From: Wenzhouxiangella sp. XN79A | GTDB taxonomy: Bacteria; Pseudomonadota; Gammaproteobacteria; Xanthomonadales; Wenzhouxiangellaceae | DNA length: 46,548 nucleotides | Direction: 5' to 3' | NCBI RefSeq assembly: GCF_012272825.1 | Contig: NZ_JAAWWS010000151.1 | Span: forward strand, 1 to 46,548 | Part shown: in pieces, positions 9,313 to 17,327 of the stretch | Layout of the letters: each line of letters starts with the position of its first letter | How positions within the stretch are numbered: position 1 is the first letter of the stretch | Made by a program: the position numbers and the translations under genes | The notes under the pieces: model-generated | What the model was told of the DNA's origin: nothing | Database searches by the model: none | Seen by the model: the letters and a program-made list of their open reading frames with translations, nothing else

Positions 9313-9524
9313 ACATCATCTACCTGCTGATTCCGCTGTCGCTGCTGCTGCTGTCGCTGGCGGTCTGGGCCTTCTTCTGGGCGGTCCGCAACAACCAGTT
9401 CGACGACCTCGAAACGCCGGCCCTGGACGTGCTCGAAGACGAAGACGATGTGCGCAAGCGTCGGTCGTCACGGCAGGCCGCCGGCTCCGGCGAGAACTCG
9501 ACGGCGGACGAGGACCGGGAATGA
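9309..9524 (+). CDS. ccoS: cbb3-type cytochrome oxidase assembly protein CcoS
   Basis: 71 residues. One N-terminal membrane helix (MNIIYLLIPLSLLLLSLAVW) is followed by FFWAVRNNQFDDLE, the CcoS signature, then an acidic and basic tail. CcoS is required for cofactor insertion into the cbb3 oxidase. The start overlaps the ccoI stop (ATGA) and the stop overlaps the next gene (ATGA), so it is translationally coupled on both sides. The tail beyond about residue 45 is longer and more polar than the minimal family core. Confidence 0.93.
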   Translation: MNIIYLLIPLSLLLLSLAVWAFFWAVRNNQFDDLETPALDVLEDEDDVRKRRSSRQAAGSGENSTADEDRE

Positions 9525-10234
9525 CCCCGGGTGCGGCGCTGGTCACCGGACTGCTCGCCGGGCTGTTCGGTTCGCCCCACTGCGTGGCGATGTGCGGCGG
9601 GATTCTCGCCGTGCTGCACGGCCAGGTGCCGCGCGGCCGGGACGCCCTGGCCGCGGGGTTCCACGTCGGTCGCCTGACCAGCTACCTGATTCTCGGCCTG
9701 TTGCTGACTGCACTGGGCATGCTGCCCGAGCAGGTCCTGCCGGCCGGCGGCGTGGTCGTCTTCCGGGTGGCGCTGGGCCTGCTGCTGCTGCTGATCGCCG
9801 CCTACATCGCGCTGCCGGGCCGGCTGCGCGACGTGCTGGGCGAGGCCGCCGCGCCGCTGACCCGCCGGGTCATGCCGCTGTTCGCCCGCATGCTGCCGGC
9901 CGATCGCTTCGACAAGGCGGTCGGCCTGGGGCTGCTGTGGGGGCTGCTGCCGTGCGGCCTGCTGTACGGCGTCCTGGCCGCGGCCTGGTTGCTCGGCGAC
10001 CCGGTCGCCACGATCGCGCTGGTGCTCGGCTTCGGCCTGGGCACGCTGCCGCTGCTCGTCGGGGGCGGGCTGGCCGTGGCCCGGTTGCGCAGCCGGCTGC
10101 GGGCGGTGTGGCTGCGCGGCACGGCCGCCACGGTCGTTGCGCTGACCGGTGTGCTGGTCGCCGCCGGCCCCTGGCTGGCCCACGCGACCGATCACTCGGC
10201 GGTGCGCTTCCTGGTCGACTGCGTCAGCGGTTGA
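9521..10234 (+). CDS. TauE/SafE-like membrane protein of the cbb3 maturation cluster
   Basis: 237 residues, about six membrane segments. The N-terminal motif GLFGSPHCVAMCGGI carries a C-x3-C pair at the start of the first helix, and LLWGLLPCGLLYG repeats a similar helix start with another Cys near residue 148. This is the sulfite exporter TauE/SafE-like, DsbD-related family regularly found after ccoS. Known annotation is generic; the cysteines and location suggest copper or thiol handling during oxidase assembly, which is inference. The start overlaps the ccoS stop (ATGA). Confidence 0.85.
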   Translation: MTPGAALVTGLLAGLFGSPHCVAMCGGILAVLHGQVPRGRDALAAGFHVGRLTSYLILGLLLTALGMLPEQVLPAGGVVVFRVALGLLLLLIAAYIALPGRLRDVLGEAAAPLTRRVMPLFARMLPADRFDKAVGLGLLWGLLPCGLLYGVLAAAWLLGDPVATIALVLGFGLGTLPLLVGGGLAVARLRSRLRAVWLRGTAATVVALTGVLVAAGPWLAHATDHSAVRFLVDCVSG

Positions 10235-10255
10235 TGCACGAAATCTTCGGCAAAG

Positions 10256-10269
10256 TTGATTGCGGTCAA
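10256..10269 (+). promoter_or_regulatory. FNR/Anr box upstream of hemN
   Basis: TTGATTGCGGTCAA matches the FNR consensus at 9 of 10 positions. The centre at 10262.5 predicts a start near 10304 and a -10 at 10292-10297, where TAGACT is present. hemN begins at 10340. hemN is a standard FNR/Anr target. Confidence 0.85.
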
Positions 10270-10339
10270 TGATTGACCGGTCGACGCTCCCTAGACTGCC
10301 TAGCCATCGGAAACCGCAGCAACTGCCCTCCAGATCGCG

Positions 10340-11743
10340 ATGAGCCAAGCGATGCGACCACGATTCGATGCCGACCTGATCGCCCGTTACGGCGGCGAAG
10401 GGCCGCGCTACACCTCCTACCCGACTGCCCTGCAGTTCGACGACGCGTTCGACGCGCGCGCCTGGAAACGTGCCCTGGGCGAGAGCAACCGGCTGCCGAT
10501 TCCGGCCGACCTGTCGATCTACGTCCACGTGCCGTTCTGCTTCAGCCCGTGCTTCTATTGCGGCTGCAATCGGGTGATCACCCGCTCGCCGTTCGCCGGC
10601 CAGGAGTTCCTCAACGACCTCGAGCGCGAGATCGACCTGGTCGCGCCGAACATCGACGACGATCGCGAGGTCCGCCAGGTGCACCTGGGCGGCGGCACGC
10701 CGACTTTCCTGCAGCCGATGCAGATCGAGCAGTTGATCCGGATGCTCAAGGCCCGGTTCCGGTTCGCCTCGGATGCCGAAATCGGTCTCGAGGCCGATCC
10801 TCGTTCGCTGGAGCCGGAAGACCTGCCGCAGTTGCGGCGGATCGGCTTCAACCGCCTGTCGCTGGGCATCCAGGACCTGGATCCGGACGTTCAGCGCGCG
10901 GTCAACCGGGTGCACGACCTGGCCCGGATCGCCTCGATCTTCGGCGCGGCGCGCGCGGTCGGCATCGACTCGATCTCCGTCGACCTGATCTACGGCCTGC
11001 CGCTGCAGACCACCGAGGCCTTCGCCCGGACGGTCGAGGACATCCTGAACGAGCTTCGCCCGGACCGGATCTCGCTGTTCAACTACGCCCACATGCCCCA
11101 TCGCTTCAAGGCCCAGCAGCGGATCAAGGGCGAGGACCTGCCGACCCCGACGGTCAAGCTGGCGCTGTTTCGCAATACCTTGTCGCGTCTTCTCGATGCC
11201 GGGTACGAGTTCATCGGCATGGATCATTTCGCCTTGCCCGACGACGATCTGGCCCGAGCCCACCGCGACGGCACCATGACGCGCAACTTCCAGGGCTATT
11301 CGACCCATGGCGGGCTCGACCTGCTGGCCTTCGGTCCGAGCGCCATCGGCCAGGTCGGCGACGCCTTCGCGCAGAACCATCGAGGGTTGCCGGACTGGCA
11401 GGCCGACGTGCGCGCCGGCCGGCTGCCGATCGCGCGCGGCCTGGTCCGGACCACCGATGATCGGCTGCGCGCCGAGGTCATCAGCACGATCATGTGCACC
11501 GGTGAGGTCCGCTACGCCGATTTCGAGCAGCACTACGAGTTCCGCTTCCGCCGCTATTTCGCCGACGCGCTGGCGCGTCTCGAGCCGCTGGTCGACGACG
11601 GTCTGATCGAATGGGTCGAGGACGGGTTCCGCGCGACTGCGGCGGGCCTGCTGTTCCTGCGTGCGGTCGCGATGGCGTTCGACGCCTACCTCCAGCCGGC
11701 CGGAGACTCCAGCGGTCCGCGTCGGTTCTCACGGATCATCTGA
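10340..11743 (+). CDS. hemN: oxygen-independent coproporphyrinogen III oxidase
   Basis: 467 residues, normal for HemN. A cytoplasmic radical-SAM enzyme that decarboxylates coproporphyrinogen III to protoporphyrinogen IX without O2, so heme can be made when the aerobic enzyme cannot work. The SAM cluster cysteines are C67-x3-C71-x2-C74 (CFSPCFYC), followed by C76; the GGGTPT motif binds SAM. The N-terminus YGGEGPRYTSYPTA is the HemN substrate-lid signature that separates it from HemW. It lies between the cbb3 cluster and fnr, behind an FNR box. Confidence 0.97.
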   Translation: MSQAMRPRFDADLIARYGGEGPRYTSYPTALQFDDAFDARAWKRALGESNRLPIPADLSIYVHVPFCFSPCFYCGCNRVITRSPFAGQEFLNDLEREIDLVAPNIDDDREVRQVHLGGGTPTFLQPMQIEQLIRMLKARFRFASDAEIGLEADPRSLEPEDLPQLRRIGFNRLSLGIQDLDPDVQRAVNRVHDLARIASIFGAARAVGIDSISVDLIYGLPLQTTEAFARTVEDILNELRPDRISLFNYAHMPHRFKAQQRIKGEDLPTPTVKLALFRNTLSRLLDAGYEFIGMDHFALPDDDLARAHRDGTMTRNFQGYSTHGGLDLLAFGPSAIGQVGDAFAQNHRGLPDWQADVRAGRLPIARGLVRTTDDRLRAEVISTIMCTGEVRYADFEQHYEFRFRRYFADALARLEPLVDDGLIEWVEDGFRATAAGLLFLRAVAMAFDAYLQPAGDSSGPRRFSRII

Positions 11744-11894
11744 GCGCCCTGGATCCGGGCCGAAGGGCGACGGCCGGGCCCGCATCGGCGATCGGAAAAA
11801 CATCGGCGATTCCATTGTCTGACCCTGCTGCGTGAAGGACGCATCGTCTGCTATCCTTCGAATATCAGCAGGTGATGATCCAAGGAGTCCGGCG

Positions 11895-12653
11895 ATGAGT
11901 GAACCGATTTCCCTGAAAGAAGCCGGCCAACCGACGACATCATGCCGCGACTGCGGCCTGTTCGACCTGTGCTTCGCCCAGGATGTGGCCGAGTCGCGCC
12001 GCGACGACCTGGACCGGATCATCCGCCGGCAGCGCCCGCTGGGCCGGGATGTCCATCTCTTTCACGCCGGCCAGAAGCTCAAGAGCATCTGCGTGGTTCG
12101 TTCCGGGACCGTCAAGACCTACCAGATTTCCCGCGATGGCGACGAGATCGTCACCGGCTTTCACTTGCCCGGCGAGCTGATCGGTCTTGATGCGATCGGC
12201 AACGAGGCCCATCCGGAGTTCGCGGTGGCGCTCGAGGACAGCCGGTACTGCGAGATCCCGTACCGCGAGCTGCAGAAGATTCTCGACGACAGCCCGGACC
12301 TGAACCATCTGCTGCTGAAGCTGCTGTCGATCGACATGGCCGAGACGCGCGAACTGATGCTGGTCATCAACCGGCTCGACGCGCGGGCCCGCGTGGCGAC
12401 CTTCCTGCTGAACCTGTCGCGCCGCCTCACGCGGCGCGGCAAGGACGGCGACAGGTTCCGGCTGGCGATGGACCGGCGCGATATCGCCAACTACCTCGGC
12501 CTGACCATCGAGACCGTCTCGCGCACGCTGAGCTGGATGCAGAAGCAGGGCATGCTCGCCGTGCGCGGCAAGCTGGTGTCGATCGTCGAGTCCGACGCGC
12601 TGCTCGACGTGGCCGGCCGGGAACACGAGGACCTGGTGGCCGGCACCGGCTGA
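11895..12653 (+). CDS. fnr: FNR/Anr-type oxygen-sensing transcriptional regulator
   Basis: 252 residues. A CRP-family activator whose oxygen-labile 4Fe-4S cluster drives dimerisation and binding to TTGAT-N4-ATCAA. All four ligand positions are present: C17-x2-C20-x5-C26 and C119 (in DSRYCEIPY). The effector domain is followed by a helix-turn-helix (RRDIANYLGLTIETVSR) with the E206-x2-S209-R210 recognition residues of FNR. ATG 11895 is preceded by AAGGAG at 11882-11887; a longer in-frame start at 11832 lacks this. Next to hemN, as anr is in pseudomonads. No FNR box is visible in its own upstream region. Confidence 0.96.
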   Translation: MSEPISLKEAGQPTTSCRDCGLFDLCFAQDVAESRRDDLDRIIRRQRPLGRDVHLFHAGQKLKSICVVRSGTVKTYQISRDGDEIVTGFHLPGELIGLDAIGNEAHPEFAVALEDSRYCEIPYRELQKILDDSPDLNHLLLKLLSIDMAETRELMLVINRLDARARVATFLLNLSRRLTRRGKDGDRFRLAMDRRDIANYLGLTIETVSRTLSWMQKQGMLAVRGKLVSIVESDALLDVAGREHEDLVAGTG

Positions 12654-12686
12654 TCGAGGCCCGGCCCGGACCCGACCCGGATCCTC

Positions 12687-12720
12687 GAGCCGGGCCGCAG
12701 CCCGGCTCGTTTCGTTGTTC
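12687..12720 (+). terminator. rho-independent terminator after fnr
   Basis: A perfect 9-bp stem GAGCCGGGC / GCCCGGCTC (12687-12695 and 12700-12708) with loop CGCA, followed by the T-rich run GTTTCGTTGTT. It lies 34 bp past the fnr stop and just before the convergent peptidase gene ends. Confidence 0.75.
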
Positions 12721-12743
12721 CTTCAGGATCGCGCCGCGGCGGG

Positions 12744-15356
12744 TTACGGTCGGTTTGTCCGCCGGACCTGCTGGCCGTGGAACAGCGCGTTGGCCAGCAG
12801 CCGCTCGGCGCCGGCCCAGTAGCCCCGGAACACCACGTCGTCGGCAATCCGAACGACCAGGCCACCGCCGAAGCGGTCGGCGCCGATCGCGGTGGTGGCG
12901 GCCAGCTCCTCGGCGACCGGAGCCGCCAGATAGCCGGCCACCAGCGGTGATTCTGTGTAGCGCGCCGGACGCGCGTAGCGATTGTCGGTGGTCTTCAGCA
13001 CGTGCGCGCCCTGGCGGAACAGCACCAGGCGACGATTGTCGCGACGATCGTCGCGACGATCGTCGGCATCATCGCTCCGGGCCCGGCCATAGCCCCAGCC
13101 CAACGGGTGGGTAGGGTCCAGCGTCACCGCCAGCGCCGAGCCGCCGATCAGTCGCCGAGCGGCGTCGAGCTCGAAGTCGGCGTAGCGCGCCGGGGTGGTG
13201 TCCGGGTCGGCGTCGCCTGCCTCTTCGTCGATGAACGACCAGCCCAGGTCCAGCGACTCGACCCAGGCGGCGGCATTGCGCACGGCGATCAGCTGGCCGC
13301 CGCCGCGGACGAACTCGACCAGCCGCGCTTCGAACGCGTCGCCGAACCCGTCGTAGCGGCCGCCCGGCAGCAACAGGTGGGTGTAGTCGTCGAGTTCGCC
13401 GGGCAGGTCGGTGACATCCAGCATCGTCACCGGCTGGTCGAGGTGAACGTCGAACCAGCGCCAAAGGGCGCCGGCGCTGTAGGGGTTCAGCCCGTCGCCG
13501 GTCAGCAGCGCCGCGCGCGGCGGCTCGATCACCGGCAGGCTCGGGCTGCCGAGGTCGAGGCCGTCGCGGGCCAGGCCGGAGCGGACCGCGTGGATCGCGA
13601 CGGCGTGTCGCTCGCCCAGGGCGGCCAGTCGTTCGGCGACCGGCGCCAGGTGGTCGGGCTGGATTCCGCCGTGCACCACCACGCTGCCCCGATCGAAGTC
13701 CAGCGTGCCCGAGCTCGTCTGCAGGGTCATCGGCGCCTCGGCGGCCTGGACGCGGTAGCCGTCGGCCAGCAGGGCGGCGAGCACGGCCGGCGCCCGGTGC
13801 TGGCGCCAGTCGATGGCCCAGGCCACGGCGTCGACGGCCGGGCTGTCCGGCGCCGGCCCTGCCAGCGTGGCCTCGGTCAGCGCTGCGCCGGTCGCCGGCA
13901 GGCGGCGGACCGGCTCCAGCGGCAGGTCGAAGGCGTACTGCAGCGGCCAGGCCGAGACGTCGTAGAAGGTCTCCATCGGCAGCTCGGTCGGCGTGTCGAA
14001 GATCGCCTCGACGAATCGGCCGAGGTCCTGGCGGGCGGGAATCGCCCAGGCCGAGCCGGCCGGAAACTCCCTGCCGTCGATCGAGATCGCGCCGCTGACC
14101 GTACGCACGTCGATGCCGTGACCGACCAGCATTGCCAGCAGCCGTTCGGCGCGGGCCGGGTCGCCGCCGTCACCGAGCAGCCAGCCGCCGCGGCGGTCGT
14201 TGTCCAGCGCCTCGGCGAAGAAGTCGGCCTGGTGGGCGCGCAGCTCGTCGCGCAGCGCCACGCTCGCCTCCAGCGTCGACAGCGAGGTCCGGACCTGGTT
14301 GGCGATGGCCTCGGCGAAGGTGCGCCGGCCGTAGGGCGTGTCCATCACGTGACCGCGCGACGAGCCCTGCTCGAACAGGATGCCGACGCCGCCGGTCAGG
14401 TCGGGGTAGGTCGAGCCCTTGCCGAGGTAGTAATCGTCGAAGCTTTCCCGGCTGTAGTACGGTTCGCCGGCGGCGTCGAGCCGCTCGGCATGGTACTCGG
14501 CGATGCGGGCGGTCAGCGCGTAGACGCGCTCCGGCGTGGCCGGGTTGTTGCGCTCCGGAATGCCGGGCTGGAAGAAATAGGTCGACCGCGATCCCATCTC
14601 GTGGACGTCGGTCAGCACGTGCGGGCGCCACTGCCGGTAGTGCCGGATGCGGTTTCGCGAGACCGGGTGGGTCAGCGGCAGCCAGTCGCGGTTCAGGTCG
14701 AACCAGTAGTAGCTGGTCCGACCGTTCGGCCAGCCCTCGTTGTGCTCGCGGTCGTTCGGATCGGCCGACGGGTTGCGCCCGCGGTGCATGTTGGCCCAGT
14801 GCGCGAAGCGGTCGACGCCATCGGGATTGATGACCGGCTCCATGACCACGACCACGTGCTCCAGCCAGGCCGCGACCTCGGGGTCGTCGCTGGCCGCCAG
14901 CCACCAGGCGACGATCGGCGCGGCCGACGCACCCGAAGCCTCGTTGCCGTGAACCGAGTACCCGAGCCAGACCACGACCGGCCCTTCGCCGTCCCGGCTG
15001 GCCTCGATCCGGCCGCGGCGCAGATCGTCCAGTCGGGCCAGTCGATCGGGCGTGCCGAACACTGCCAGCACCTGTTCGCGGCCGCCGCTGGAGCGGCCGA
15101 TGGTCTCGATCGTCATTCGGTCGGAGACCTCGGCGAGCGCCCGGTAGTACCGCACCAGTTCGTCGTTGCGCGGGTGGCGCGCGCCGGGCTCGAAGCCGAG
15201 CAGCGTGTTCAGCGTCGGCAGCCCGGGGCGCGGCGCGGCCGGCCGGTCGAGCCCCGGCAGATCGTCTGCGCCGACCGCCGAGGCCGATAGCATCAGCAGC
15301 GTGGCGGCGCAGAAAAACGCGGTGAAGCGAGGACGGCGGGGAGTGCACTGGGTCAT
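12744..15356 (-). CDS. secreted M14-family zinc carboxypeptidase with C-terminal glutamine-amidotransferase-like domain
   Basis: 870 residues from ATG 15356. An N-terminal signal peptide (about 1-30, ending ASAVGA) sends it to the periplasm or outside. The M14 catalytic domain shows the zinc pair H136-x2-E139 (YSVHGNEASG) and the third ligand H252 (TDVHEMGS). The C-terminal third contains THLLLPGG and GGGQLIAVRNAAAW segments resembling a class I glutamine-amidotransferase-like fold without obvious catalytic residues. It probably degrades peptides for nutrition; the substrate is unknown. A short Asp/Arg repeat (DDRRDDRRDNRR) near the C-terminus comes from a 12-bp tandem repeat at 13032-13067. 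The gene is convergent with fnr and divergent from the next gene. Confidence 0.9.
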   Translation of the reverse strand: MTQCTPRRPRFTAFFCAATLLMLSASAVGADDLPGLDRPAAPRPGLPTLNTLLGFEPGARHPRNDELVRYYRALAEVSDRMTIETIGRSSGGREQVLAVFGTPDRLARLDDLRRGRIEASRDGEGPVVVWLGYSVHGNEASGASAAPIVAWWLAASDDPEVAAWLEHVVVVMEPVINPDGVDRFAHWANMHRGRNPSADPNDREHNEGWPNGRTSYYWFDLNRDWLPLTHPVSRNRIRHYRQWRPHVLTDVHEMGSRSTYFFQPGIPERNNPATPERVYALTARIAEYHAERLDAAGEPYYSRESFDDYYLGKGSTYPDLTGGVGILFEQGSSRGHVMDTPYGRRTFAEAIANQVRTSLSTLEASVALRDELRAHQADFFAEALDNDRRGGWLLGDGGDPARAERLLAMLVGHGIDVRTVSGAISIDGREFPAGSAWAIPARQDLGRFVEAIFDTPTELPMETFYDVSAWPLQYAFDLPLEPVRRLPATGAALTEATLAGPAPDSPAVDAVAWAIDWRQHRAPAVLAALLADGYRVQAAEAPMTLQTSSGTLDFDRGSVVVHGGIQPDHLAPVAERLAALGERHAVAIHAVRSGLARDGLDLGSPSLPVIEPPRAALLTGDGLNPYSAGALWRWFDVHLDQPVTMLDVTDLPGELDDYTHLLLPGGRYDGFGDAFEARLVEFVRGGGQLIAVRNAAAWVESLDLGWSFIDEEAGDADPDTTPARYADFELDAARRLIGGSALAVTLDPTHPLGWGYGRARSDDADDRRDDRRDNRRLVLFRQGAHVLKTTDNRYARPARYTESPLVAGYLAAPVAEELAATTAIGADRFGGGLVVRIADDVVFRGYWAGAERLLANALFHGQQVRRTNRP

Positions 15357-15523
15357 GGAAGCAGCCTGTTGGAATGGACGTAGGTCGTCGGCAGCGCCGG
15401 GTCGGCCTGCGACGGGGGCCACCGGAAGAACGGTCTCCCTGACAATCCTTCCGATCGTCCGAGTAGGATACCGAGGTCGCATCGACGAGTTTTTCTTCCG
15501 GTCCCACGTTCGACGAGGTGAAC

Positions 15524-16150
15524 ATGAAGCTCAATTCCAACGACATCCAGGACGGCCGGCCGATCGATCCGCGCTTCGCGTTCGGTCGCCTGTCCGACGA
15601 CGCGCCGATGGAGCTGTCCGACAACGTCAGTCCGCACCTGGCCTGGGACGACGTGCCCGAGGGCACCCGCTCGTTCGCGATCCTGTGCGTCGATCCCGAC
15701 GTGCCGTCGATGGCCGACGACGTCAACCGGGAAGGTCGGACGGTCCCGGCCACGCTCAAGCGTGTCGACTTCTATCACTGGGTCATGATCGACCTGCCCG
15801 CCGACCGTCGCGAACTCGAGACCGGTGAATGCGGCCGCGGCGTCACGCCGGGCGGCAAGCGCCAACCGCCGGGCCCGGCCGGCACCCGCCAGGGCCTGAA
15901 CGACTACACCTCGTTCATGGCCGGCGACGAACGGATGGCCGGCCAGTACTACGGCTACGACGGCCCGTGCCCGCCGTGGAACGACGAGCTGCTCCACCAC
16001 TACCGTTTCGTCGTCTACGCGCTGGACGTCGATCGCCTCGAAGTCTCGCCCGACTTCGATGGCCGCGAAGCCGCCGAGGCCCTGCGCGACCATATCCTGG
16101 CCGAGGCCAGCCTGACCGGCACCTACACGCTGAATCCGGAGGTGGGCTGA
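15524..16150 (+). CDS. YbhB/YbcL family Raf kinase inhibitor-like (PEBP) protein
   Basis: 208 residues. A phosphatidylethanolamine-binding-protein fold: the CVDPDVPS segment near residue 57 and the FYHWVMIDLP segment near 87 are the two ligand-pocket motifs of the family, and YYGYDGPCPPWNDE matches the bacterial YbhB/YbcL group. No signal peptide, so likely cytoplasmic. The biochemical role of bacterial members is not settled. ATG 15524 has GAGG about 6 nt upstream; a GTG two codons earlier is less likely. The 167-bp gap before it, shared with the divergent peptidase, shows no motif I can name. Confidence 0.88.
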   Translation: MKLNSNDIQDGRPIDPRFAFGRLSDDAPMELSDNVSPHLAWDDVPEGTRSFAILCVDPDVPSMADDVNREGRTVPATLKRVDFYHWVMIDLPADRRELETGECGRGVTPGGKRQPPGPAGTRQGLNDYTSFMAGDERMAGQYYGYDGPCPPWNDELLHHYRFVVYALDVDRLEVSPDFDGREAAEALRDHILAEASLTGTYTLNPEVG

Positions 16151-16157
16151 AATCGGC

Positions 16158-16262
16158 GGTTTCCGGTTTCCGATTCCCGGTTGTTGGTTGTTGGTTGTTG
16201 GTTGTTGGTTGTTGGTTGTCGGTTGTCGGTTGTCGGTTGTCGGTTGTTGGTTGTTGGTTGTC
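16158..16262 (+). repeat. heptamer tandem repeat array (15 units of 7 bp)
   Basis: Twelve exact or single-base variants of GGTTGTT/GGTTGTC run without a break from 16179 to 16262 in the order five T, four C, two T, one C. Three degenerate units in the same 7-bp phase (GGTTTCC, GGTTTCC, GATTCCC) precede them from 16158. It begins 8 bp after the PEBP stop and ends 98 bp before uppP. No coding role; it resembles the short tandemly repeated heptamers known from other bacterial genomes. The rest of the gap, 16263-16360, shows nothing recognisable. Confidence 0.95.
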
Positions 16263-16360
16263 GGGAAGACCGCTCGGAATGGATGCAATGATCTGCGATC
16301 GTGAGTTCGACCCCGGAGTCCGGAACCCGTGAACCCCTCCGCTGAAGGCGCCGACCCGTC

Positions 16361-17158
16361 GTGACGTTCTTCCAGCTCATCGTGCTGGCCCTGATCCAGG
16401 GCGTCAGCGAGTTCCTGCCGGTGTCCAGCTCGGCCCATCTGGCGCTGGTCGCGCCGCTGACCGGCTGGGCAGACCAGGGGCTGGCGTTCGATGCGGCGGT
16501 GCACGCCGGGACGCTGGTCGCGGTAATGCTCCACCTGCGGCCCGAGCTGACCGGGCTTCTCCGGGACGGGCTGCCGGGCCGCGACCCGGTACAGCGCGTG
16601 CTGCTGATCGGCCTGGTGATCGCAACGCTGCCGGCGCTGCTGGTCGGTGCGTTCGCCGCCGACTGGATCGAGGCCTGGCTGCGCAGTCCGCTGCTGATCG
16701 CGGTGACCACCATCGTGTTCGGGCTGCTGCTCGGCGCGGCGGATCGCTGGGGGCGGGGCGCCCGGCCGGTCGAGTCGGTCGGCTGGCGCAGCGCCCTGCT
16801 GATCGGCCTGGCGCAGACCCTGGCGCTGATTCCGGGCACGTCGCGCTCGGGTGTAACGATCACCGCCGGCCTTGCGCTGGGCCTGGCCCGCGAGGCCGCG
16901 GCGCGCTACTCCTTCCTGCTTTCGATCCCGATCATCGCCGCGGCCGGCAGCTGGGGCTTCGTTCGCGGCCTGCGCGACGGCGGAAGCTTCGAGCTGGCCC
17001 AGTTCGCGCTGGCCGCGGCGGTCTCCGGCCTGTTCGCCTGGCTGACCATCGCGGCGTTCCTGGCCTGGCTGCGCCGGGCCGGCATGCTGCCGTTCGTGGT
17101 CTACCGCCTGATACTGGGCATCGCGCTGCTGGTGCTGTTCTGGCCGCAGCCCGGCTGA
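16361..17158 (+). CDS. uppP: undecaprenyl-diphosphate phosphatase
   Basis: 265 residues, the usual length of UppP/BacA. An inner-membrane enzyme that dephosphorylates C55-PP to recycle the lipid carrier for peptidoglycan synthesis; overexpression gives bacitracin resistance. Both active-site motifs are intact: [14 protein letters not shown] (residues 14-27) and PGTSRSG (about 165-171). Multiple hydrophobic helices. The start is a GTG with only a distant GAAGG upstream, so initiation may be weak. It appears to be a single-gene unit after the heptamer array. Confidence 0.95.
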   Translation: MTFFQLIVLALIQGVSEFLPVSSSAHLALVAPLTGWADQGLAFDAAVHAGTLVAVMLHLRPELTGLLRDGLPGRDPVQRVLLIGLVIATLPALLVGAFAADWIEAWLRSPLLIAVTTIVFGLLLGAADRWGRGARPVESVGWRSALLIGLAQTLALIPGTSRSGVTITAGLALGLAREAAARYSFLLSIPIIAAAGSWGFVRGLRDGGSFELAQFALAAAVSGLFAWLTIAAFLAWLRRAGMLPFVVYRLILGIALLVLFWPQPG

Positions 17159-17170
17159 GCCGACCCGGAC

Positions 17171-17199
17171 CGCAGGGCTCAACGGATCGAGCCCCTGCG
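17171..17199 (+). terminator. hairpin after uppP, possible terminator
   Basis: CGCAGGGCTC (17171-17180) pairs with GAGCCCCTGCG (17189-17199) with one bulged base and an 8-nt loop. It sits 13 bp after the uppP stop. There is no T-run, so termination is uncertain. Confidence 0.35.
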
Positions 17200-17327
17200 C
17201 GCGTCCTCGGCGGCCCGGCCGATCCAAACAATCGAAACAATCGAAAAATCCTCTCGTGTGGTGCCGCGAGGCGCGCGCCAATCCGCTACCATACTTTTGC
17301 CTCCCATTCAACAAGGACGACTGTCCC

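Noticed and set aside
13002-15290. A 762-codon plus-strand open frame
   Set aside because: Antisense to the M14 peptidase, whose catalytic motifs are intact; composition typical of a shadow frame.
17200-17327. Sigma-54 promoter for glnA
   Set aside because: No TGGCAC-N5-TTGC-like pair with correct spacing was found on the plus strand.
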